Positions 57,437 to 64,000 of a stretch of 64,000 nucleotides of DNA are shown in pieces (the first letter of the stretch is position 1; each line of letters starts with the position of its first letter). The stretch is from assembly GCF_026340655.1 (NCBI RefSeq), contig NZ_JAPEOZ010000001.1, positions 9,796,001-9,860,000 of the forward strand, in the 5' to 3' direction. The position numbers and the translations under genes are program-made. The notes under the pieces were generated by a model. The model was not told where the DNA came from and searched no databases. It was given only the letters and a program-made list of their open reading frames with translations. This DNA comes from Streptomyces sp. NBC_01275. GTDB taxonomy: Bacteria; Actinomycetota; Actinomycetes; Streptomycetales; Streptomycetaceae.

Positions 57437-58639
57437 ATGGACAGTGATCGCCGAGGGTGGCGGCCGTGCCTGCTCGGCGCGGCCGTCTTCGCCGTGTGCA
57501 TGGCCGGCACCACGCTGCCGACCCCGCTCTACGGCCTCTACCAGGAGAAGTTCGGGTTCTCCGAGCTGACGGTCACCGTCGTGTTCGCCGTGTACGCCTT
57601 CGGGGTCATCGGCGTGCTGCTGCTGGCGGGCAACGCCTCGGACGTCGTGGGCAGGCGGCCGGTGCTGCTGGGCGGCCTGGCCTGCGCGGCGGCCAGCGCC
57701 GTCTGCTTCCTGTGCGCCACCGGGCTGGGCTGGCTGTACGCGGGGCGGCTGCTGTCGGGCCTGTCCGCAGGGCTGTTCACCGGTGCCGGCACGGCCTACG
57801 TGATGGAGCTGGCGCCGGACGACGGGGCGTCCCGGTCCCGGGCCACGTTCGTGGCGACGGCCGCCAACATGGGCGGGCTGGGCTGCGGACCGCTGCTCGC
57901 CGGCGTCCTCGCGCAGTACGCCCCGTGGCCGCTGTATCTGCCGTTCGCCGTGCACCTCGCCCTGGTGGCCTGCTCGGCCGCCGTTCTGCTGGGCCTCGCG
58001 GAGACCGTACGGGACCGGCGTCCGCTGAGCACCGTACGACCGCAGCGGCTCAGCCTGCCCGCGCAGGTGCGGTCGGTCTTCGGGCCGGCGGCGGTCGCCT
58101 CGTTCGTGGGATTCGCCCTGTTCGGGGTGTTCACCTCCGTCAGCCCGGCCTTCCTCGCGCAGTCCCTGGACGTGCACAACCACGCCGTGAGCGGACTGAT
58201 CGTCGCCCTGGCCTTCTTCGCCTCGACCGCCGGGCAGCTCGCCGTCGGGCGGGTCGGAGCCGGGCGGTCGCTGCCGCTCGGCTGCGTCGCGCTCCTCGTC
58301 GGGCTGGCGCTGCTCGCGGGCGCGCTGCGGTGGGACCTGCTGGCGTTGGTGGTGCTGAGCGCGATCGTCGGCGGGACGGGGCAGGGTCTGGCGTTCCGCG
58401 GGGCGCTGTCCGCGGTGGCCGGGGCGTCTCCCCCCGACCGGCGCGCGGCGGTCATCTCGGCGCTGTTCGTGGTGGCGTACGCCGGCATCTCGGCGCCGGT
58501 GATCGGGGTGGGGCTGCTGGTGGGGCCGATCGGCCTGGAGGGAGCGGGGCTGGTGTTCATCGCGTGCATGGCTGTCCTGGTCTCGGCCGCGGCCCTCTAT
58601 CTGCTTCGGCGGCCGACGCGTACCCCTGCGGTGAGGTGA
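57437..58639 (+). CDS. MFS transporter (12-helix)
   Basis: Major facilitator of 400 aa with 12 predicted membrane helices. MFS motif A is the GNASDVVGRRPVLL loop between helices 2 and 3, and PLYGLYQEKFGFSELTVTVVFAVYAFGVIG lies at the start. Helix 4 RLLSGLSAGLFTGAGTAYVMEL is also typical. The family is broad, so the cargo is unknown; small polar compounds or drugs are candidates. It is 76 bp from the OsmC gene on the same strand. Confidence 0.87.
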   Translation: MDSDRRGWRPCLLGAAVFAVCMAGTTLPTPLYGLYQEKFGFSELTVTVVFAVYAFGVIGVLLLAGNASDVVGRRPVLLGGLACAAASAVCFLCATGLGWLYAGRLLSGLSAGLFTGAGTAYVMELAPDDGASRSRATFVATAANMGGLGCGPLLAGVLAQYAPWPLYLPFAVHLALVACSAAVLLGLAETVRDRRPLSTVRPQRLSLPAQVRSVFGPAAVASFVGFALFGVFTSVSPAFLAQSLDVHNHAVSGLIVALAFFASTAGQLAVGRVGAGRSLPLGCVALLVGLALLAGALRWDLLALVVLSAIVGGTGQGLAFRGALSAVAGASPPDRRAAVISALFVVAYAGISAPVIGVGLLVGPIGLEGAGLVFIACMAVLVSAAALYLLRRPTRTPAVR

Positions 58640-58946
58640 GCGGGGGTCGGCGACGTTCGGGCGGAGAGCCGGGGCTGCGTCAGCCTGTTGGCGAGAATCC
58701 GTATGTGGCGGAAAAGTGTTCATGGTGTGGTTGAATTGCAAACGATTCGGCCGGATGGCGTGATCCGATCACTCGGCCTTCTGCTGCTTCTGCGCGCGCG
58801 CCGGACGGCATCGGCCAGATCTGCCGCGTGCCGCCGACCGGTCGCCGACCCGCCGCCCGGCATCTGCCGCCCGACATCCGCCGTTTCGCCACTGCTGCTT
58901 CACCTCTGCCGCCTGACCTCTGCCGTCATGCGCGAGAAGGGATCCC
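58640..58946. other. intergenic region between MFS and MHYT genes
   Basis: No gene is supported in these 307 bp. GTGATC-C-GATCAC at 58760-58772 is a perfect 13-bp palindrome, and CTGCCGCC-like short repeats run from 58815 to 58925. The promoter of the MHYT gene must lie here. Confidence 0.4.
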
Positions 58947-59819
58947 ATGACCGCCACCGTCTCCGACTTCTACTACGGTGCTGTGACCCCCGTCGCCGCC
59001 TATCTGATGGCCTGCCTCGGAGCGGCGCTGGGGCTGCGGTGCACGACGCGGTCGCTGCGTCGCCGCGCGGGCCGCAACCGCCGGGCCGGTTGGCTGTTTC
59101 TGGGTGCTGTCTGCCTCGGCTGCGGCATATGGACCATGCACTTCATCGCCATGATCGGCTTCAGCGTCCAGGGCGCGCCGGTCGGTTACGACTCGACGGT
59201 CACCCTCCTCAGCCTCGCCGTGGCGATCGCCGTCGTCGCCGTGGGAGTCTTCCTCGTCGGCTACCGGGGCGCCGGGCCGGTGAACCTGGGCGTGGCGGGG
59301 ACCGTCACCGGACTCGGCGTCGCGGCCATGCACTACATCGGCATGGGGGCCATGCGCACCCACGGCACGGTGCACTACTCCGTGCCGGCCGTGGTGCTGT
59401 CCGTGCTGATCGCGGTCGTCGCCGCCACCGCGGCCCTGTGGGCGGCGGTCTCCGTCCACGGTCTGCGGTCGAGCCTGGGGGCGAGCCTCATCATGGGCGT
59501 CGCGGTGACCGGGATGCACTACACGGGCATGGCCGGCGTCTCCGTTCATCTCACCGACCAGAATGCGGTCACGCAGTCGTCCGCCGGCCTGCTGGCGTTC
59601 CTCCTGTCCATGATCGCCGGCCCGCTCGTGGTCCTGCTGATCGCCGCCGTGATCGTCATGTTCGACCCCGACATGATGGTCGGCGACAGTGCCTGGGAGG
59701 GGGCCGCGCCCGCATCGCGCACCGTGCCGCCGGCGCAGTGGCCCGACCAGTCGACGCAGTGGCCCGAGCAGTCGAAGCAGCGGCCCGACCAGTCGACGCA
59801 GTCGTACACCGCCTGGTGA
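58947..59819 (+). CDS. MHYT-domain membrane protein
   Basis: Membrane protein of 290 aa with seven predicted helices and the MHYT sensor domain. The Met-His motifs occur three times: IWTMHFIAMIGF, AMHYIGMGAMR and GMHYTGMAGV, near the outer face, and probably bind a metal (copper has been suggested) for sensing a gas such as O2, NO or CO. No output domain (GGDEF, HD) is fused; the cytoplasmic tail is a repeat of QWPDQST-like units (three 7-residue copies from 21-bp repeats). It may act with an unlinked protein. Confidence 0.88.
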   Translation: MTATVSDFYYGAVTPVAAYLMACLGAALGLRCTTRSLRRRAGRNRRAGWLFLGAVCLGCGIWTMHFIAMIGFSVQGAPVGYDSTVTLLSLAVAIAVVAVGVFLVGYRGAGPVNLGVAGTVTGLGVAAMHYIGMGAMRTHGTVHYSVPAVVLSVLIAVVAATAALWAAVSVHGLRSSLGASLIMGVAVTGMHYTGMAGVSVHLTDQNAVTQSSAGLLAFLLSMIAGPLVVLLIAAVIVMFDPDMMVGDSAWEGAAPASRTVPPAQWPDQSTQWPEQSKQRPDQSTQSYTAW

Positions 59820-59830
59820 ACCGGGTCGCA

Positions 59831-59853
59831 CAGGCGCCTTGAGCAGGCGCCTG
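59831..59853 (+). terminator. terminator hairpin after the MHYT gene
   Basis: CAGGCGCCT and AGGCGCCTG form a 9-bp stem with a 5-base loop, 11 bp after the MHYT stop. The hairpin lacks a T-run. Confidence 0.65.
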
Positions 59854-59864
59854 CCCATCGACGG

Positions 59865-59883
59865 TAAGGTAAGGCTAAGTTGA
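59865..59883. promoter_or_regulatory. iron-box-like sequence before the amidohydrolase gene
   Basis: TAAGGTAAGGCTAAGTTGA matches 14 of 19 positions of the DmdR/IdeR iron box consensus as I recall it (TTAGGTTAGGCTAACCTAA). It lies 33 bp before the amidohydrolase ATG. A CTAAGT-TG-ACTTAG inverted repeat overlaps it at 59875-59888. Confidence 0.6.
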
Positions 59884-59915
59884 CTTAGCGGGTGCTCGCC
59901 GTAGCTGGAGGCTTC

Positions 59916-61478
59916 ATGTCGGACTTCGTAAGCGCCCCGCGCAGGCTGCCGGCAGGAGGCCCGGCACAAGGCCCGCCCCCGGCGACCGCGCTGACGCTCG
60001 ACCGGGTGCGGCTCGGCGCGGGCGGACCGCTGGCCCGCGTGCGGGTGGCGGACGGCAGGGTGGCCGAGGTCGTCACGGCGGCGGAGAACGGAAGCGGAGC
60101 GACACCGGCCGGGGGCGGGCGTGTCCTCGATATGGACGGGCGGGTGCTGCTGCCCGGCCTGTGGGACGCCCATGTCCACCTGGCGGAGTGGGCGAACGCC
60201 CGGCACCGGCTGGACCTGTCCGGCACCGCCTCCGCGCGGGCGGTGGCCGACCTCGTGCGAGACCTGCGCGCACCCGGCGGCGGAGCCCCCGACAGCACGG
60301 TGCTCTACGGGTACGGGTTCCGGGACGGCCTGTGGCCCGACGCCCCGGACAAACGGCTCCTCGACTCGGCCCTGCCCGACCGGCCCGTCGCCCTGGTCAG
60401 CGCCGATCTGCACGCCGTGTGGCTGAACTCCGCCTGCCTCGCCCTCGTCGGCCGGGGCGACCATCCCACCGGCCTGGTCAGGGAACACGAGGCCCACGAG
60501 GTCCTGTCCGCGCTCCCCGCCGCGTCGGCCCGGGTGGTCGACGACCGGATCGCGGACGCCTGCCGGGCCGCCGCCGCGCGCGGGGTCACCGGTGTCATCG
60601 ACTTCCAGTACGGCGACACGGTCGCGGACTGGGAGCGGCGCGCGGCCGAGTCCAGGCCGGCCCTGCGGGTGTCGGCCGCCGTCTATCCGAGCCGCCTGGA
60701 CGCGGCCGTGGAACGCGGACTGCGCACGGGGGCCCAGGTCGGTCCGGGCGGCGGCCTGGTGCGGGTGGGCCCGCTGAAGCTCTTCACCGACGGCTCGCTC
60801 AACACCCGTACCGCGCTGTGCCGCGACCCCTATCCCGGGCTGGAGGGCACGGACGGTTCCCACGGCATCGAGGAGACGTCGCCGCGCGAACTGGTGCGGC
60901 TCATGCGCCGCGCCGCGGCGCACGGCATCGAACCCGCGGTGCACGCCATCGGCGACCGCGCCAACACGGTTGCCCTGGACGCCTTCGAGGCGGTGCGCTG
61001 CCGCGGCCGGATCGAGCACGCGCAGTTGCTGAGCCCCGAAGACCTCCCGCGGTTCGCGCGGTTGGGCGTCACGGCGGGGGTGCAGCCCCGGCACGCGACG
61101 GACGACCGCGATGTGGCGGACCGGCACTGGGTCGGGCGCACCGGACGGGCCTTCGCCTACGCCGACCTGCTCGCCGCCGGGGCGCGGCTGGAGTTCGGTT
61201 CGGACGCCCCGGTCTCGCCGCTGGACCCCTGGCTCGCCATCGCGTCGGCCGTCGGCCGCACCGACGACGAACGCCCCGCGTGGCACCCGGAGCAGCGCCT
61301 GTCCGTCCGGGACGCACTCGTCGCGGCGGCCCGCGGGCGCCGGCTGATCCGGGTCGGGGACCCCGCCGACCTGGTGGTCGTGGACGTGGACCCGCTGGAG
61401 GCCGACGTCGACACCCTGCGCGCGATGCCCGTGCACGCCACGCTGACGGACGGCCGCTGGACCCATGGGCCGTACTGA
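59916..61478 (+). CDS. amidohydrolase (exoenzyme-regulatory-protein/YtcJ-like)
   Basis: Metal-dependent amidohydrolase of 520 aa. The metal site is seen as LLPGLWDAHVHLAEW (HxH), with later LKLFTDGSLNTRTAL, HAIGDRANTVALDAF and RIEHAQLL for the following His ligands, and FGSDAPVSPLDPW for the catalytic Asp. These are the hallmarks of the amidohydrolase-3 (YtcJ-like) group, whose substrates are mostly unknown N-acyl or formamide compounds. The ATG at 59916 has CTGGAGGC ahead. The iron-box-like sequence 33 bp upstream and the hydroxamate-siderophore genes that follow suggest a role in siderophore metabolism. Confidence 0.87.
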   Translation: MSDFVSAPRRLPAGGPAQGPPPATALTLDRVRLGAGGPLARVRVADGRVAEVVTAAENGSGATPAGGGRVLDMDGRVLLPGLWDAHVHLAEWANARHRLDLSGTASARAVADLVRDLRAPGGGAPDSTVLYGYGFRDGLWPDAPDKRLLDSALPDRPVALVSADLHAVWLNSACLALVGRGDHPTGLVREHEAHEVLSALPAASARVVDDRIADACRAAAARGVTGVIDFQYGDTVADWERRAAESRPALRVSAAVYPSRLDAAVERGLRTGAQVGPGGGLVRVGPLKLFTDGSLNTRTALCRDPYPGLEGTDGSHGIEETSPRELVRLMRRAAAHGIEPAVHAIGDRANTVALDAFEAVRCRGRIEHAQLLSPEDLPRFARLGVTAGVQPRHATDDRDVADRHWVGRTGRAFAYADLLAAGARLEFGSDAPVSPLDPWLAIASAVGRTDDERPAWHPEQRLSVRDALVAAARGRRLIRVGDPADLVVVDVDPLEADVDTLRAMPVHATLTDGRWTHGPY

Positions 61479-61583
61479 CGGGCCGTACTGAGGTGGGGCG
61501 GCGCAACTCCCCGCCCTCTTCTCCCCGCCCTCTGCTCGTCGCCCTCTTCTCCCCGCCCCCTGCTCCCCGGCCGCCGGGGAAAC

Positions 61584-61620
61584 CCCGGGCCCGGACGGGA
61601 CCGTACCGTCCGGGCCCGGG
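61584..61620. terminator. bidirectional terminator between amidohydrolase and N-hydroxylase genes
   Basis: CCCGGGCCCGGACGG (61584-61598) and CCGTCCGGGCCCGGG (61606-61620) form a perfect 15-bp stem with a 7-base loop, midway between two convergent genes. A near-perfect 26-bp direct repeat (61512 and 61540) lies before it. Confidence 0.85.
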
Positions 61621-61649
61621 AGCCTGGTGCCCGGGAGCTCCGGTGGTGC

Positions 61650-63002
61650 TCAGACGGCGCCCTGTCGGCGCCCTGCCGGGGTCAGCCGGTCGGCCGTCGT
61701 CAGCAGGGACCGGTGGATCTCCTCCGCCCGGACCGCGACGGTCGACAGCAGGGTGCTGGTCAGCCCGTGGGTGTGCTCGGTGCCGCCTTGGAGGTAGAGG
61801 CCGGCGGTCACCTCGGGCAGCGTCTCGACGCGGTGGTCCCGGCCCACGCGGATCTCGTCCCCGTCGTCCCTGAGGCACAGCTTGGCCGCCTCGCCGAGCA
61901 GCGGCGTCAGATCGCGGGACCGGTAGCCGGTGGCGAGCACGAGCACGTCGGCGGCCAGCACCTGCCGCTCGCCGGTGGGCAGGAACTCGACGGCGACGTC
62001 GAGACCGCCGTCGGCGCCGGGCTCGACGGCGCGGATCCGCGAGACGTTGAGGAAGCGCAGCCGCTCCCGGCCGGCGACCTTCTCGCGGTAGGAGGTGGCG
62101 TACAGGGACTCGATCAACTCCATGTCGACCACCGAGTAGTTGGTGGAACGGTGGTAGTCGAGCAGCGACTCCTTGACCGCGGAGGGCGCCGAGAAGTAGA
62201 CGTCGACCGCCTCCGGGTCGAAGATCCGGTTGGCGAACGGGCTGTCGTCGGCGGGCGTGTAGCCGTACTTGGCGAACACCGAGCACACCTCGGCGTCCGG
62301 GAACGTGCGGTGCAGATAGTCCACCGCCTCGGCGGCGCTCTGGCCGGCGCCGAGCACGACGGCCCGCCGCACCGGCGTGCCGGCCTCCGCGAGCCGGGCG
62401 GCACGGGGGATCAACTCGCTGTTGTGCCAGACGCGTTCGGCCAGCTCGAGGCCCGGCGGCACATGCTGCTGAAGGCCCATGGCCACGCTGATGTTGCGGG
62501 CCCGGTGAGTGACGGTCGCCTCGGGGCGCGTGTGGTCGCGGCAGGTGACGTCGAACAGGACCACCTGGCCGTCGTCGTCGCGCACCGGGTCGACGGCGAC
62601 GACTTCACTGCCGTAAGAGACCAGGTGGGAGACCCGTTCGGCGGCCCACTCGAAGTACTCGTGGAACTCCATCCGCAGCGGGAAGAGGGTTTTCTGGTTC
62701 AGGAAGTCGATCAGTCTGCCCCGCTCGCGCAGGAAGCAGAGGAAGGTGTAGTCGCTGGTCGGGTTGCGCAGGGTGACGAGGTCCTTGAGGAAGGACACCT
62801 GCATCGTGGCGTCGTCGATCAGCATGCCCCGGTGCCAGCCGAAGCGCGGCTGGCGTTCCAGGAACAGCGCGTCGAGGCGTCGGTCCGCAGGAAGGCTTGT
62901 GTTGTGCTCCTCGACCGCGATGGACAGAGCGAGATTTGACGGACCGAATCCGATTCCGATGACGTCGTGAACGACGTCGGAATCCATGAGCGGTGAGTTC
63001 AC
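61650..63002 (-). CDS. lysine/ornithine N-monooxygenase (siderophore N-hydroxylase)
   Basis: Flavin-dependent N-hydroxylating monooxygenase of 450 aa that hydroxylates the side-chain amine of ornithine or lysine for hydroxamate siderophores. The FAD motif is IGIGFGPSNLALSIAVEEH, the NADPH motif is VVLGAGQSAAEAVDYLH, and the late ATGYRSRDLTPLL completes the family set. The sequence MLIDDATMQVSFLKDLVTLRNPTS is characteristic of this enzyme group. GTG at 63002 was preferred for the GGGAGG ten bases upstream; ATG at 62987 is an alternative. It shares a palindromic iron box with the divergent formyltransferase gene. Matches CchB-type enzymes. Confidence 0.93.
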   Translation of the reverse strand: MNSPLMDSDVVHDVIGIGFGPSNLALSIAVEEHNTSLPADRRLDALFLERQPRFGWHRGMLIDDATMQVSFLKDLVTLRNPTSDYTFLCFLRERGRLIDFLNQKTLFPLRMEFHEYFEWAAERVSHLVSYGSEVVAVDPVRDDDGQVVLFDVTCRDHTRPEATVTHRARNISVAMGLQQHVPPGLELAERVWHNSELIPRAARLAEAGTPVRRAVVLGAGQSAAEAVDYLHRTFPDAEVCSVFAKYGYTPADDSPFANRIFDPEAVDVYFSAPSAVKESLLDYHRSTNYSVVDMELIESLYATSYREKVAGRERLRFLNVSRIRAVEPGADGGLDVAVEFLPTGERQVLAADVLVLATGYRSRDLTPLLGEAAKLCLRDDGDEIRVGRDHRVETLPEVTAGLYLQGGTEHTHGLTSTLLSTVAVRAEEIHRSLLTTADRLTPAGRRQGAV

Positions 63003-63039
63003 CGTGGCATCGCCTCCCTCAGGCAACCACATGCTAGAT

Positions 63040-63056
63040 AAGGTAAGGCTTACCTT
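63040..63056. promoter_or_regulatory. iron box between the N-hydroxylase and formyltransferase genes
   Basis: AAGGTAAGGCTTACCTT is a perfect palindrome around a central G and fits the DmdR1/IdeR iron box. It lies 31 bp from the formyltransferase ATG and 38 bp from the hydroxylase GTG, so one bound repressor could close both promoters when iron is plentiful. Confidence 0.85.
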
Positions 63057-63086
63057 GCAATGGAGTCGTTGAAGGGAAGAACCGTC

Positions 63087-64000
63087 ATGCGGGTCGTCAT
63101 GCTCGGCTACCAGACCTGGGGCCACCGCACGCTACAGGCGTTGCTGGACTCCGACCACGAGGTGGTTCTCGTCGTCACCCATCCGAAAAGCGAGCACGCC
63201 TACGAGAAGATCTGGGACGACAACGTCGCCGAACTGGCCGAGAAGAACGACGTCCCCGTCCTGCTGCGCAACCGCCCGGACGACGCCGAACTCCTCGCCG
63301 CCGTACGGGAGGCCCGGCCGGACGTCATCGTCGCCAACAACTGGCGGACCTGGCTGCCCCCGGAGCTGTTCGACCTCCCGCCGCACGGCACCCTCAACGT
63401 CCACGACTCGCTGCTGCCGTCGTACGCCGGGTTCTCGCCGATCATCTGGGCGCTCGTCAACGGCGAGGAGCGGGTCGGCGTGACCGCGCACCGCATGAAC
63501 GCCGAACTCGACGCCGGGGACGTCCTGGTGCAGCGCTCGGTGCCGGTCGGGCCCACCGACACGGCGACCGACCTGTTCCATCGGACCGTCGACCTCATCG
63601 CGCCCCTCGTGCACGAGTCGCTCGACCTGATCGCCTCGGGCCGGGACGCCGGCCAGTGGGTGCCGCAGGACCGCTCCCGCGCCAGCTTCTTCCACAAGCG
63701 GTCGGCGGAGGACAGCCGCATCGACTGGAGTTGGCCCGCGGAGCGCCTGGAGCGGCTCGTACGGGCCCAGTCGGACCCGTACCCGAACGCCTACGCCTTC
63801 CACCGCGGGCAGCGGCTGAGGATCGTCTCCGCCGCCGTCTCGGAGGCCTGCTACGGCGGCACCCCGGGGCGGATCTTCATCCGGGAGGGCGACGGCGTGG
63901 TCGTGGTGGCGGGCGCCGAGGCGTACACGGGCCGCTGCCGGGGGCTCCTGATACGACGGGTGCGCACCGACGACGGCGCCGAGTACGCGGCCGCCGACTA
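63087..64000 (+). CDS. formyltransferase of a hydroxamate siderophore pathway, C-terminus cut by window edge
   Basis: Methionyl-tRNA-formyltransferase-like enzyme; 304 residues are visible before the window ends. N-terminal MRVVMLGYQTWGHRTLQALL is the Rossmann start, and the folate/active-site segment is NVHDSLLPSYAGFSPIIWALVNGE with the catalytic Asn-His region and Asp in LDAGDVLVQ. Such enzymes (CchA in coelichelin) transfer formyl from 10-formyl-THF to hydroxy-ornithine. The divergent N-hydroxylase gene and shared iron box support the siderophore role over translation. GAAGGGAAG precedes ATG 63087. The NRPS expected in such a cluster would lie to the right. Confidence 0.9.
   Translation, partial: MRVVMLGYQTWGHRTLQALLDSDHEVVLVVTHPKSEHAYEKIWDDNVAELAEKNDVPVLLRNRPDDAELLAAVREARPDVIVANNWRTWLPPELFDLPPHGTLNVHDSLLPSYAGFSPIIWALVNGEERVGVTAHRMNAELDAGDVLVQRSVPVGPTDTATDLFHRTVDLIAPLVHESLDLIASGRDAGQWVPQDRSRASFFHKRSAEDSRIDWSWPAERLERLVRAQSDPYPNAYAFHRGQRLRIVSAAVSEACYGGTPGRIFIREGDGVVVVAGAEAYTGRCRGLLIRRVRTDDGAEYAAAD

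Noticed and set aside
1..64000. tRNA, rRNA, CRISPR array, insertion sequence or phage attachment site
   Set aside because: No cloverleaf, spacer-repeat array, transposase gene or integrase gene was seen on either strand by eye.

Overview
The window has the base composition, gene density and gene content of a Streptomyces chromosome, probably a variable (arm-like) part. It is very GC-rich, uses many GTG/TTG starts, and carries Streptomyces-typical modules: a conservon, SpoIIE-type PP2C phosphatases, and many secreted hydrolases with Sec or twin-arginine signals. No rRNA, tRNA, insertion sequence or CRISPR array was seen.

Left part (1-17.4 kb). It opens with a truncated GH64 beta-1,3-glucanase behind a perfect 18-bp palindrome. 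A dienelactone hydrolase, a YrdC/YciO-family protein and a PucR-type regulator follow. Then comes a complete conservon on the minus strand, cvnA-B-C-D plus two cytochrome P450 genes. Its five junctions all overlap, four of them by 4 bp. The first P450 lacks the Arg of the K-helix ExxR motif, as reported for the CYP157 family; the second is a canonical CYP154-like enzyme. Beyond it lie a DUF3500 lipoprotein, an ArsR-type regulator, a stand-alone roadblock protein, a small flavoprotein and a large secreted M4 metalloprotease.

Middle part (17.4-32.9 kb). Remnants of a haem/siderophore ABC transporter precede the most striking locus. A 26-residue peptide gene at 20365-20445 ends in the residues AWYIWF. 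It is followed on the same strand, after a strong hairpin, by one unusual P450 gene (19214-20260). This layout matches the atropopeptide (tryptorubin-type) RiPP family, whose known core is AWYIWY. Next are a GH46 chitosanase with its own palindromic operator, a secreted lipase, a membrane protein with an amyloid/RHIM-like N-terminus, an AraC regulator with an MFS exporter, a PP2C phosphatase, an SGNH esterase, and a TetR/SDR divergent pair with twin operators.

Right part (32.9-58.7 kb). A PLP enzyme, an erythromycin-esterase family protein divergent from a double-MerR regulator, a Ser/Thr kinase with a small membrane partner, a frameshifted FG-GAP lipoprotein gene, a serine hydrolase, IclR and LuxR regulators, a second PP2C phosphatase, an alpha/beta hydrolase-P450 pair, GalU, an FAD monooxygenase, a GCS2-type ligase, an FG-GAP protein, a 614-aa protein of unknown function with a small downstream partner, a PL7 alginate lyase, OsmC and an MFS protein. 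Two paralogous small proteins (41114 and 56486) share a conserved upstream DNA block.

Right end (58.9-64 kb). An MHYT membrane protein is followed by an iron-regulated-looking block. It holds an amidohydrolase behind an iron-box-like sequence, then a divergent pair made of an ornithine/lysine N-hydroxylase and a formyltransferase cut by the window edge, sharing a perfect palindromic iron box. These two enzymes are the tailoring pair of hydroxamate siderophore (coelichelin-type) clusters, so the rest of such a cluster probably lies to the right.

All functional calls rest on reading motifs and context by eye; no database search was run.
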